From Pegoplata infirma (Eukaryota > Arthropoda > Insecta > Diptera > Anthomyiidae): a stretch of DNA of 64,000 bases. Shown one piece after another: positions 30,759-40,876 of the stretch; the stretch's first letter is position 1; every line of letters begins with the position of its first letter. The stretch covers positions 98,278,964-98,342,963 of the forward strand of contig OY992539.1 of the NCBI GenBank assembly GCA_963921195.1, given 5' to 3'. Both the position numbers and the translations under genes were made by a program. Below the pieces are notes generated by a model. It saw only the letters and a list, made by a program, of their open reading frames with translations. It ran no database searches and was not told the DNA's origin.

Positions 30759-31624
30759 CACTCAAAAAAATACGTTAGTAGATTTACTAATTTTTTTTTG
30801 CTAATGCTAGTTAGCTAACTTTTAGCAAATTTTTAGTTGAGATTAGCATGTTAGCACAAAATTCTTGCAAACTTCATTTAGCACATTAGCAATTTTAAAC
30901 AAACTTTGAACTAATTTCTTTTGCTAAATTTGAAATTGAGTTGACAACATTTTTACAAGATTTTTTGCTAACATTAGCACAACTAAATGGTAAATTTTTT
31001 TTTATTTTCAGAAAACTTAAAATGGTGCTATCTCGGAAACTAAGCCAGATAGAGCAAAATGGAGCGCATTTTTGATTCTTAGAATCGCCATACTTTCGCG
31101 GGTCCTCTTCACATGTGTGAACCCTAATGGGACCTAACTTTGGATCCAAAAAAGTTAGCATTCCCGAAAATTTTAAAATGCTCATATCTCGGTAAATATT
31201 GCCGACACAACAAAAAGTCCAAAAGAACGTAGAACTAACCAAAAGCTCTCCGAGTAATATTTTTGAAGTTATCGAGTTTTTTAATTCTCAACACCCCAGT
31301 GGTCCCCTATAATCACGTATCTCAAAAACTAAGCAAGGTAGAGCGAAACGGACACAAATTTTAAATCAAAAACTGTGACGATTTTTAAGGAACCCAACTA
31401 GGTCTAACCCCTCGGGGTCTGGACCTATTGGGTCCGAACCCAATGGGGTCCTCAAATGTGTATGAACTAAGTTCAAAAAAAAAAAAAAAATCAGTTAACT
31501 AATTATTGGCAAAACATTTTTGCTAACTTTAGCAAAAAAATTGTGGGTTCAAAATCAGCAAATTTTCTTGTAGGTTTACAAGCTTTTTTTGCTAGCATTA
31601 CAGTTTTTTTTTTTTTTTTGAGTG
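30759..31624. mobile_element. TA-flanked MITE, GC-rich-core subfamily, copy 2
   Basis: Inverted copy of 17630-18510 inserted in the satellite. Begins CACTCAAAAAAATACGTTAG and ends 'TTTTTTTTTTGAGTG'. The left flank is TA; the right flank is CA, probably mutated. The GC-rich core carries 'GGTCCGAACCCAATGGGGTC'. The 115-codon minus-strand frame is shared DNA with copy 1 rather than evidence for a gene. Confidence 0.75.
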
Positions 31625-32420
31625 CAGAAAAAAGCTTCAGATTCTATGGTATTTTTTCTATAGAAAAATTCTCTGAGTTTGAGACATTTTTTCTACAGAT
31701 TATAATGCACTTTTCCTATAGGAAAAGTCTCAGATTCTGAGACATTTTTTCTATAGAAAAAGTCTCAAAATTTGAGACACTTTTCCCATAGAATAAGTCT
31801 CAGATTCTGAGACATTTTTTTATAGAAAAAGTCTCAGATTCTGAGATATTCTTCCTATAAAAAAAGTTTCAGATTCTGAGATATTTTTAATATAGAAAAA
31901 GTCTAAGATTCTAAGACATTTTTCCTATAGAAAAAGTTTAAGATTCTGAGACATTTTTCCTATAGAAAAAGTCTCAGATTCGGAGAAATTTTTCCGATAG
32001 AAAAAGTTTCAGATTCTGAGACATTTTTTCTATAGAAAAAGTCTCTGATTCTGAAATATTTTTTCTATAAAAAAGTCTCACATTCTGACACTTATTTCTA
32101 TAAAAAAAGTCTCAGATTCTCACACTTTTTCCTATAGATAAAGTCTCAGCTCCTGAGATTTTCCTATAAAAAAAAACTATTCCTACAGAAAAAGTTTCAG
32201 ATTGTGAGACATTTTTCCTATAGAAAAAGTCTCAAATTCTGAGACATTTTTTCTATAGAAAAAGTCTCACATTTTGAGACATTTTTTCCAATAGAAAAAA
32301 GTCTCAGATTCTAAGATACTTTCCTACAGAAAAAGTCTCTGATTTTGAAACGTTTTTCTATATAAACGGTATTAGATTCTGATACATTTTTTCTATAGGA
32401 AAAGTTTTAGTTTTTTTTAT
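31625..32420 (-). repeat. 35-bp dyad satellite, opposite orientation, block 2
   Basis: The best-preserved part of the array: about 20 units of TTTTTCCTATAGAAAAAGTC alternating with TCAGATTCTGAGACA. TTTTCTATAGAAAA is a perfect palindrome and CTCAGATTCTGAG differs from one by its central base, so dyads alternate every 17-18 bases. It is not a CRISPR array because no spacers differ from the repeat. Confidence 0.85.
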
Positions 32421-32661
32421 ACTAAAAATTTTTCCCGAAGAAATTTTCTCTTCATAATAAGATCTTCTAGATTGATGGTTATTTTTTTAGAAAAAATTTC
32501 AGATTTAGTCATATTTTTTCTTTAAAAATGTTCAGATTTTTCTTATAAAAATGTTTTGATTTTTCCTTTAAAAATGTATAAATTTTTTTTTCTATGAAAA
32601 GTTTTCGGATTTCAATTTTTTTTTTTCCTTCGGAAAACTTTTTGGAAAGTATAATTCTTTC
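32421..32661. other. Decayed edge of the satellite
   Basis: TTTTTTCT and AAAATGTT-like pieces of the 35-bp unit fade out before the next mini-me. Confidence 0.4.
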
Positions 32662-33273
32662 TTTTTATACCCTCCACTTACAATTAGTGATAGAGGGTAT
32701 ATATAAGTTTGTCATTCCGTTTGTAACTCATCGAAATATCGGTCTGGGACCCCATAAAGTATATATATTCATGATGCCCGATCGATTTTAAGACATTCTA
32801 GCGATGTCCGTCTGTCCATCTGTCCGTCTGTCCGTCTGTCCGTCTGTCCGTCTGTCCGTCTGTCCGTCTGTCCGTCTGTCCGTCTGTCCGTCTGTCCGTC
32901 TGTCCGTCTGTCCGTCTGTCCGTCTGTCTGTCTGTCTGGTTGTGGAAAATGCTGCCGCGGACAAAATATTGCTCAGAGATGACTGAAACTTAACATGTTT
33001 ATTGGAAGTTCTCCCGGGAAGTTTGGTATTGCATTTGGTTCAGTGGTTCAAAAGTTATGAACGAAAATGTAAGCACACCTCAAAAAATTCAGTACATTCA
33101 ACATAACCTAAAAATACAAAATGCTTTAATTCGGCTTCTGGTTGACATATGTAAACATAATTGAACACCAAATGGTATTTAAACAAGCACGAAAATATTT
33201 TTTGACAAAAAAAAATCGCATATTTTTATTTTTACCAAAAATTTTTTTTAATTTAACTTTTTTACTTGTTTTT
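32662..33273 (+). mobile_element. mini-me/DINE-1-like element, family A, copy 3
   Basis: Family A element with the longest GTCY array of the window. It lacks the segment that in other copies contains 'GGAGGGTATCACTACATTCG' and ends directly with 'TTTAACTTTTTTACTTGTTT', an internal deletion near 33250. A 12-base gap also removes 'GAGCGATATCG' near 33038. Confidence 0.8.
32806..32938 (+). repeat. (GTCCGTCT)n octamer array, about 130 bp
   Basis: Fourteen or more nearly perfect GTCCGTCT octamers, then a short (GTCT)n tail. Regularity at the octamer level means that whole octamers were copied, not single tetramers. Confidence 0.9.
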
Positions 33274-33785
33274 AATTAATTTTAAGTTTTATCAGGAAAT
33301 GGTTTAACCATATTTTGTTTTTGTTTTTATATTTTTGTTAGTGCTGCTGTTGTATATTTTAATAGAGAAAAGATTTTTTCCAGTTTAATGATTTAGGTAA
33401 AGGGAATAAACTGTAATGCCTATGTTAATGTTAAACATTGTATTTAATTTAAAGTGTATTTATATTTTTATTAAATTGGAGCAGAATGATACATATTTCT
33501 CTTTAGCCAAATTGAGGTTGTTTTATTTTTAAAATATGATTTTAAAACACTTTATGGTGTGAAACTTTTATGTTTGTTTACCACCTGTATGATTTTATGA
33601 TTTTAAAGCTAAATTAATAATAGTAGTAATTATAAAATGTTTTCGTTTAAAAGGGAGTAATATAAAAAAGTTAAATAAATGGATCTGGAAAGTTTGGGGA
33701 GTGGACTTCCTGAAAACTCTTATTATAACATATATAATGTTTATTAAATATATCTAACACTCCTCTGAGATACAGCTTCAATTTT
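33274..33785. other. Unassigned sequence
   Basis: AT-rich with no recognised repeat. A 97-codon minus-strand frame begins here and runs into the tandem repeat; no domain is visible. Confidence 0.35.
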
Positions 33786-34116
33786 ATGGTATGGCAGGAA
33801 CTATAGGCCATATCAGCGCGCGATCGAACAAAAAAACGTAAATTTCTACAGCCCTTTGTAATATATTGAAAGTTATTTATGCCTATTCCGTAATCAAGAT
33901 TAAACAGGGAAACCGATTTTAATAAAATTTTCACCGCATATAGAACTAACTGAGGCAGGAACAATGGACCATATCAGCGCGCAATAGGACAAAGGCGTTG
34001 TAAATTAATGCGCCCCTTTAGATTAATTGAAACTAATGTTTGCCTGTTCCGCAGTCAAGCAAAATTGTTTGCACAGATAGGGCTTACCGAGTGCGAATCT
34101 ATATGCCGTATAAGCC
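33786..34116 (+). repeat. Tandem repeat of about 170 bp, interrupted
   Basis: Unit 1 (from 'AGGAACTATAGGCCATATCA' near 33796) and unit 2 (from 'AGGAACAATGGACCATATCA' near 33957) are aligned copies, and both contain AGCGCGC. The next part of the array continues at 37321, so the 3.2-kb MITE at 34119-37320 landed inside it. Confidence 0.65.
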
Positions 34117-34627
34117 TACACTCAAAAAAATACGTCAGTAAAAAAGTTTGTAAAATTGTTTGTATCCCAACTTTACAACTTTTTTACTAAATTGTACTAA
34201 AAAAATATTTTTTTGTAATTCGTTTTAGTAAACTCGCGTTACAAACTATTAATTTTTTACTGATTTTTTAATAATTTTTTCAGTTGATTTTTTTAAAATT
34301 TCGTATTAACTTTTCGGTTTTCTTTTCTAGAAAAGTAATGCACTAATGAAATACAAAAAGAAAATGTTATTAAAATATTTGGAAATTAAAAAGAGCATTT
34401 AAAAAAAAATATATAGTTAGTTATTTTTTTATTTTAATGGTAAAACTGCGCTTTGATGAGTATGAATATGTTTATTATTTTCAATATTGAATTACACTTA
34501 TTTGTCTGCTTCATTGTAACTACTTTGTTTTCTTTCAAATAAAAACATATATAAAAAAGGGAACAAAATGCAGTAAAGAGAAGATATGCAAAATTCAAAA
34601 AAACACCGACCTTTTTCAATTCTTTTT

Positions 34628-35118
34628 GCCAAGTTGGAGGTTTTCCCGCTAAATCTAGCGCTTTTTGTTTGGATTTAGCAGGGGGAAAATTGGTTTTAGC
34701 GGCACTGTTGCCAAGTTGGAGGTTTTCCCGCTAAATCTAGCGCTTTTTGTTTGGATTTAGCGGGGGAAAATTGGTTTTAGCGGCACTGTTGCCAAGTTGG
34801 AGGTTTTCCCGCTAAATCTAGCGCTTTTTGTTTGTAATTTAGCGGGATAATTTTGTATTTTCCCTCTAAAATTTTTTCGACCGATTCTTGCGCGTTTTTA
34901 ATGAAAAGTAAATTGTCGTAGAAAAAATAATTTGGAGGTTTTTTTTTAAATTTTTCTTTTTTGTCAATTAAAAATGCCAAGTTTTTCGGTTTTCAGCGCT
35001 TTTTTTTGTAATTTAGCGGAAAATTTTAAATTTTCCCCGCTAAATTAATTTTTGGCGGTTTCTAGCGCTTTTTTCTGGAAATTTAGAGGTTTTTGGTTAA
35101 AAATAGTTGGCAACAGTG
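34628..35118. repeat. Tandem hairpin repeat, 81-82 bp units, possible hAT-like ends
   Basis: Three units start at 34628, 34710 and 34791 with GCCAAGTTGGAGGTTTTCCC. Each has a stem CCCGCTAAATC / GATTTAGCGGG around 'TAGCGCTTTTTGTTTG'. The right border 'AGTTGGCAACAGTG' (35105-35118) is the inverse of CACTGTTGCCAAGTT between units, so the repeat may be a MITE whose end was multiplied. The third unit is degenerate. Confidence 0.7.
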
Positions 35119-35169
35119 GTAACAACTGTATATTTATGTGTTCCATTTAAATAACATCAATATAATGTA

Positions 35170-36853
35170 TTTTTATACCCTACACCACACTGTGGTACAG
35201 GGTATAATGAGTTTGTGCTGATGTTTGTAACTACCCGAAATATTGGTCCTAGACCCACTTTTAAGTATACCGATCGACTTAGTATCACTTTTTGAGTTGA
35301 TTTAGCGATGTCCGTCCGTCTGTCCGTCCGTCCGTCTGTCCATGTAAACGATGTAAACACGATACAGGTCGCAATTCTTAATCAATTGACTTGAAATTTT
35401 AAACTTAAGCCTCTTTTGGCCTAAGGACGAAGCCTATTAAAATTGGAAAAAATCGGTCCATATTTAGACCTAGCCCCCATACAAAGGTCCTCTTAAGTTT
35501 TGGCTCAAATGACTCTAATAGCCGCATTTTAATAGGTATCTTTTCGAAATTTGGCAGGTAATCATGTTTTATCCACACAAATCACCATTCTTAATTTTTA
35601 AGAAATCGGACCAGTTCTTCTTGTAGCCCCCATACAAACCACCTTCCCGATTTTCAAAAAATTCTCTCAAATTTCATGAAAATGGAAAATATTTAATTAC
35701 AAGTAAGAAAATTATAGTCGGTCAAGACCGACCATATAATACCCTACACCAGAGTTTCCCGGATAATGGGTCCCAAGTTCAAACATGGACTGATTAGATC
35801 TATATTTTGTCAAATCTTTAATAAGTGTAAAAAGCACTCACTAATCAAACTTGAGTGGAATAGGCTTCTTTTTGTTGACAATAAATCGCTTCAACTGAAT
35901 ATCGGGGGAAATTTCCACATGGGACCTAAGTCCAAAAATGGTCCGATGATAATCAGATTTGATAAGGTTATTAAAGAACGCGTTTAACATACACAAACAG
36001 AATTTTAATTAAATATTTTCTATTTTCATGAAATTTGAGAGATTTATGTGAAAATCGGGAAGGTGGTTTGTATGGGGGCTACAAGAAGAACTGGTCCGAT
36101 TTCTTTAAAATTCGGAATGTTGATTTGTGTGGATAAAACATGATTACCTGGCAAATTTCGAAAAGATACCTATTAAACTGCGGCTATTAGAGTCATTTGA
36201 GCCAAAACTAAAGAGGACCTTTGTATGGGGGCTAGGTCTAAATATGGACCGATTTTTTCCAATTTCAATAGGCTTCGTCCTTGGGCCAAAAGAGGCTTAA
36301 GTTTCAAATTTCAAGTCAATTGATTAAGAATTGCGACCTGTATCGTGTTTACACCGTTTACATGGACAGACAGACGGACGGACGGACGGACGGACGGACG
36401 GACGGACATCGCTAAATCGACTCTAAAAGTGATTCTAAGTCGATCGGTATACTTAAAAGTGGGTCTAGGACCAATATTTCGGGTAGTTACAAACATCAGC
36501 ACAAACTCATTATACCCTGTACCACAGTGTGGTGTAGGGTATAAAAATTCTGTTTGTGTATGTTAAACGCGTACTTTAAAAACCTTATCAAATCTGATTA
36601 TCATCGGACCATTTTTGGACTTAGGTCCCATGTGGAAATTTCGGCCGATATTCAGTTGAAGCAGTTAATTGTCAACAAAAAGAAGCCTATTCCACTCAAA
36701 TTTGATTAGTGCGTGCTTTTTACACTTATTAAAGATTTGACAAAATATAGATCTAATCAGTCCATGTTTGAACTTGGGACCCATTTTCCAGGAAACTCTG
36801 GTGTATGGTATTATATGTTCGGTCTTGACCGACTATAATTTTCTTACTTGTTT
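35170..36853 (+). mobile_element. mini-me family B, copy 3, split by its own kind
   Basis: The left part 35170-35698 runs from TTTTATACCCTACACCACAC to 'GGAAAATATTTAATTA'. The right part 36548-36853 resumes with 'TTCTGTTTGTGTATGTTAAA' and ends 'ATTTTCTTACTTG'. Joined, they match copy 2 without loss. The gap is exactly one inverted family B element, with at most a base or two at the junction, consistent with insertion without target duplication. Confidence 0.8.
35699..36547 (-). mobile_element. mini-me family B, copy 4, nested in copy 3
   Basis: Complete minus-strand element from ACAAGTAAGAAAATTATAGT to 'GTGTAGGGTATAAAAA'. It contains a (GACG)n array at about 36366-36408. It entered an A/T-rich site of copy 3 and is therefore the younger of the two. 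Open frames here mirror those of the other B copies. Confidence 0.85.
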
Positions 36854-37320
36854 ATTCTAGAACACCAATTTATTCAACACAATTTCCAAAGCATTTATTT
36901 TATGTTACATACCACATAAAATTTGTATTAAAAAAAAATGTATTCAATATTTTCTCTTACATATTTCAGATCAAAAATTCAAACAAAATCTGACTTGCAT
37001 TGAAATAGTAATGGCGACAACAAGCGCAATACGCAGTTTACATATAGTAAAAAAATACCAAAAATTTAAAATACACAATTTACAATTTTTTTACAAAAAA
37101 ATTTAGTAATACTAATTTTTTAGTGTTTTTTAAGATTACTAATTTTTGAAAACCAAAGTTTGTAATGGTAACTGAAAAAGTTATCGGGCACAAATTGAAA
37201 ACTTTATTAGTAATATATATATATATGTTCCCGAAGCTCCTATAAGGAGCATAGGGCCCCAAATTATTAGTAATGGTAACAGACTTTTTTGTAAGGAATA
37301 CTAACAAATTTTTATGAGTG

Positions 37321-37500
37321 TACGATTGGACAAAGGGGCGTAAATTGACACGCCAATTTATACTATACAAAACGTTAAGTCTGCCTTATTTGCAATCGGG
37401 CTAAAACGGATGAAGCAATTGTTTTGAGATTTTCACTACTGTAAAAATTTAATGATCGAGAAAAAATGCAAAATGCCAAACCCCTTTGCTTTAAAATTTA
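37321..37500 (+). repeat. Tandem repeat of about 170 bp, continuation
   Basis: 'GGACAAAGGGGCGTAAATTG' here matches 'GGACAAAGGCGTTGTAAATT' of unit 2 near 33988. The order of short words is the same as in units 1 and 2, so this is the next, more diverged unit. Confidence 0.5.
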
Positions 37501-37536
37501 AATTAAAATTGGAAGTTATTTCTGCGCGGAAAAACA

Positions 37537-37776
37537 CACAGAAAACAAATTTGCTAATATCCAACTAAAATTCAGTTGTAACAACAAAAATTCAGTTGAT
37601 GCATTTGTATTAAGGTCGTAACTAAATATCGGTTGTTTCAACTAAATTTTATTGATACAACTGACTTTTGATAGAAACAACTGAAAAATTGGTTTTCCAA
37701 AGCGAAATGCAGTAGCACCAACCGAGTTTTGAGTTGATACAACTGGAAAATGCATTTGGAAATTTATTTTTCTCTG
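37537..37776. mobile_element. Short MITE with CACAGAAAA ends
   Basis: The left end CACAGAAAACAAATTTGC and the inverted right end CAGAGAAAAATAAATTTCC pair. The interior repeats CAGTTGTA / CAACTGAA, that is, a CAACTG-rich dyad cluster. About 240 bp, non-coding. Confidence 0.5.
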
Positions 37777-38499
37777 AGCAGGTGAAGTGCTAAACAACGA
37801 GGAAATATATGTCGCATGATACCTAAATTGAACTGCAATGAAAGCTATATATTTATTGAAATTTTCACCAGATGTAGTGCTTACTGAGTACATTATAAAC
37901 TGTCATTAATTATATAATATATTTTTCAACCCGGGGAACGTCGGGTTCAAAACAGCTATTAAAATTATGTATAACATTTTTTTACTCGGGATTAATAAGT
38001 TTTTATTTAATTTATTTTTAATTTTTTTTTACTTAATAACTCTTAAAAGCAAAAAATTATTGTATACGAACATATATTTTAAGATTATTATAGTATATTG
38101 AATTTCTTTTTCATTTAAATAAACTGAAAATGACAACATAAAAAACATCATTATTGTATGCATAAATGTAATCAACACAGATGTATTTAGGATAAACTGT
38201 TTATATTTATGTATGGGAAACGATAAGAAATACTTTTATAGATTGAAATATACACCCATAGAAAAAATATATCCTTGTCTTGAAGTTATTCATGCTAAAG
38301 GATCATACATGTTAAATCTTGAGACTCTGGGATTTTTAGTTCAATAGAAATAAAAAGCTGTACAAATTTTCGCTCTTTAACCAATTTATTTGTTTTGTTA
38401 AAATAAAAATTTTAAGTTAATATTACCAAAATTTTGGAAAATCGAAAAGTACAAAAGAAAAAATATTTTTACCGCTTGTTTACCATATAAAATATTTCT
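37777..38499. other. Unassigned AT-rich sequence
   Basis: A small dyad 'AACCCGGGGAACGTCGGGTT' lies at 37929-37948. Otherwise nothing is recognised. Confidence 0.35.
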
Positions 38500-38654
38500 C
38501 TTTAATTTTTTTTTTTTTAATTTTCAGAACCCGTTCTGAAATTTTTAATTTTAAAAAAAAAAAAAAAATAATCGAAAATCCGGCCACTTTTTGTTAAAAA
38601 AAAAAATAAAAGTTTTGATGTTTGCCTATCCACACAAAAAAAAATTTCAAGAAA

Positions 38655-38848
38655 ATCGCATTTGAATACTAATTTCAATTCAATTTGACATTGTAATTTG
38701 CTTGTACTTTCTTGTTTCAACATAGCGTATGAGTATTAAATATAAGCATAAATGTTGCTCATACGCAATGTTGAAACAAGAAAATACAAGCAAATTACTA
38801 AATTGTTATGAAATTTAAAATTCAAATGCGATTTTCTCGAAAAAAAAA
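38655..38848. repeat. Long inverted-repeat hairpin
   Basis: About 85 bases on each side pair around a short loop near 38748: 'TTGCTTGTACTTTCTTGTTT' answers 'AAACAAGAAAATACAAGCAA', and 'AAAATCGCATTTGAATA' answers 'TTCAAATGCGATTTTCTC'. A transcript would fold into one long stem. The same stem in expanded form sits at the heart of 53291-55591. Confidence 0.75.
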
Positions 38849-39245
38849 AACGAAAAACACATGTCTTATTTTTTTATGTGTATAGACAAACCCTAGCAAA
38901 AAAACTCGAGATTTTGGCGACACAGCATCCTTTTATAGCATACCGAAGCGCATCCAAGGAGCGCTCTTGAGGATGCAGTAAAAGTTAGGGGAATTAATTT
39001 AAATTTTTTGTTAAGATTTTTTATATAAAACTTATATTTTGATGAAATTATAAAATAATATTTTGATAAAATTTCACACATGCTTTCCTTTTAAATATAT
39101 TTAACACTTTTTGAATGAAAAATCATAAGTTTTGGACAAAGACACATGATTTGACTGCATCATTATTGCGCATTAATCAGCGCTGCAAAGAGTTCTTCAA
39201 TCATAACACCTTTAGCACATCTTGAATGAAAAAAAAAATTGAGTA

Positions 39246-39567
39246 CACCATTTCCACTTTAGTTTCAGAAAATACAAATTATATTACAAAAAATATCCAA
39301 TCAAATTTTAGAATCTCCAATTATATTTAAAAATGTCCAATTATATTTCAAAACTTTCCAATATAATTGAAATTTTTTTAAATGTAATTAAGCATTTTTT
39401 GGTAATATCTGAAATATAAATGGAAATTTCTGATATATAATTTGAAATTTTTTAAATGTAATTGGTCTGTTTCGCTACAACGAGACAATGGTCATGATTT
39501 GTAATTATATATTTAAAATTCAATAAATAAATAATTTGTAGTTTATGAAATAAAAGTGGAAATGGGG
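39246..39567. mobile_element. MITE with CACCATTTCCACTTT ends
   Basis: The left end CACCATTTCCACTTTAGTTT and the inverted right end CCCCATTTCCACTTTTATTT pair, and TA flanks both ends. The interior repeats TCCAATTATATTT in both orientations. It also holds 'CGCTACAACGAGACAATGG', which is shared with the body behind tRNA-like sequence 4 at 45575-45600. Confidence 0.7.
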
Positions 39568-39859
39568 TAATCAGGACTTTGAACTTTTTTGACATAAAAT
39601 TTTTTAATTTTTTAACAATACTACAAAATAAACTAAAAAAATACGTTTTTTTTTAATTGTATTTCAGAAATAGTCAACTGATTTTCAGAATTTGTAAATT
39701 GTTTTTAAGATTTTCCAGTTGTATTCAGAAATTGTTAATTGTATTTCTTCTTTATTTGCATATCCAATTCTGGATTTAAGCGATTACATACATTTCATTG
39801 TTTTTTATGATAGATATCTTATAAATTTAAGTTTAGTATTAAATATAATTTAAAACAGG
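39568..39859. other. AT-rich sequence with TGTATTTCAGAAAT repeats
   Basis: A loose repeat of TTGTATTTCAGAAAT occurs at 39656, 39717 and 39739. The version at 40857 ('TTGTATTTCAAAAATAGTCA') lies on the other side of the LINE and resembles 39656-39680, which may mark the old target. Confidence 0.4.
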
Positions 39860-40876
39860 TTATTGAATGATATTTATAATATTAATAAATTCGTCCCGAC
39901 ATCTTGCTGTACTGATCAATTTTTGCATAGTTTGCAACCCTGTCCAATTACGAATATTTCTAAGCCAGGACAATTGTTTTCGGCCAATACCACGTCTTCC
40001 TTCTATCTTTCCTTGCATAATTAGTGTAAGTAGTTCGTATTTTGGTCCTCTTATAATATGACCAAGATATGCTGTTTTACGGCGCTTTATGGTTTTTAGC
40101 AATTCTCTTTCTTTATTTAATGTTGCAAGGACATGGGTGTTTGTAACTCGGTCAGTCCATTTGATGTTCAACATGCGGCGGTAGCACCACATTTCGAACG
40201 CTTCTAGTGAGTTCAAACTTGTGACCTTGAGAGTCCATGTTTCTTCGCCATACATAAGAACTGACCACACATAACACTTAACAAATCTTATTCTAAGTTC
40301 CATGTTGACGTCGCGGCTACTTAGCAATCTTCGGAAACGACAGAAAGCGCTTCTGGCCATTTCAATGCGTAATTTTATTTCTTTTTCGCAATCCCAGCTG
40401 TCATTAAGCCAACATCCAAGGTATTTAAAATTGTAAACTCGGTCTATTTGTTCAAGGCCAATGGATATCGAAGAATTTATATATGATGTTATATTGTCGC
40501 GGCTTACAATCATATATTTGGTTTTTGCGATGTTAATTTATAAACCGAATTCATTACTGTATTGACACACTAGATTTAAAAGGTCCTGTAGATCCGATAG
40601 ACTATCTGCAAGTAGGGTTGTGTCATCGGCATATCTAATATTATTTATATATTGTCCATTGACTTTAATACCCATTTCTACCGAGTCAAGAGCTTCATTG
40701 AATATTTTCTCTGAATATATATTAAATAAAAGCGGGGATAATATACACCCCTGTCTAACGCCTCTATTGATTGAAATATTATCCGTTGTAATGTCTCCTA
40801 CTCGTACCTCTGCCTTTTGATTCCAATTTATTTTATTTATTTCAGATTTTGTAATTTGTATTTCAAAAATAGTCAA
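39860..40876 (-). pseudogene. RTE-type LINE reverse transcriptase, 5'-truncated, one in-frame stop
   Basis: On the minus strand the upper part (40876-40538) carries 'GVRQGCILSPLLFN' and the catalytic 'RYADDT' of LINE reverse transcriptases. A TAA at 40540-40538 follows 'NEFGL' in the same frame, and reading through gives 'INIAKTKYM'. The lower part (40513-39860, 217 codons) has 'FKYLGCWL', 'AFEMWCYRRML', 'YLGHIIRG' and 'GRRGIGRKQLSWL', the typical C-terminal region of RTE-like elements. Endonuclease and most of the palm are missing. With one stop and no frameshift in about 340 codons, the insertion looks rather young. Confidence 0.85.

Larger units (their letters stand above)
34119..37320. 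mobile_element. TA-flanked MITE with CACTC ends, heavily nested
   Basis: Begins CACTCAAAAAAATACGTCAG and ends 'CAAATTTTTATGAGTG', with TA on both sides (34117-34118, 37321-37322). The native sequence appears to be 34119-34620 and 36854-37320. Between them lie a tandem hairpin repeat and two nested family B mini-me elements. It splits a tandem repeat whose halves remain on each side. Confidence 0.65.

Noticed and set aside
30895..31242. 115-codon minus-strand frame as a conserved protein
   Set aside because: Its only support is the second MITE copy at 17630-18510. The frames diverge by a shift after about 60 residues and the changes before that alter amino acids, as expected of non-coding DNA.
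31625..32420. Regular array of about 35-bp repeats as a possible CRISPR
   Set aside because: The whole unit repeats, including what would be spacers. The units diverge gradually and the surroundings are eukaryotic transposons without cas genes.
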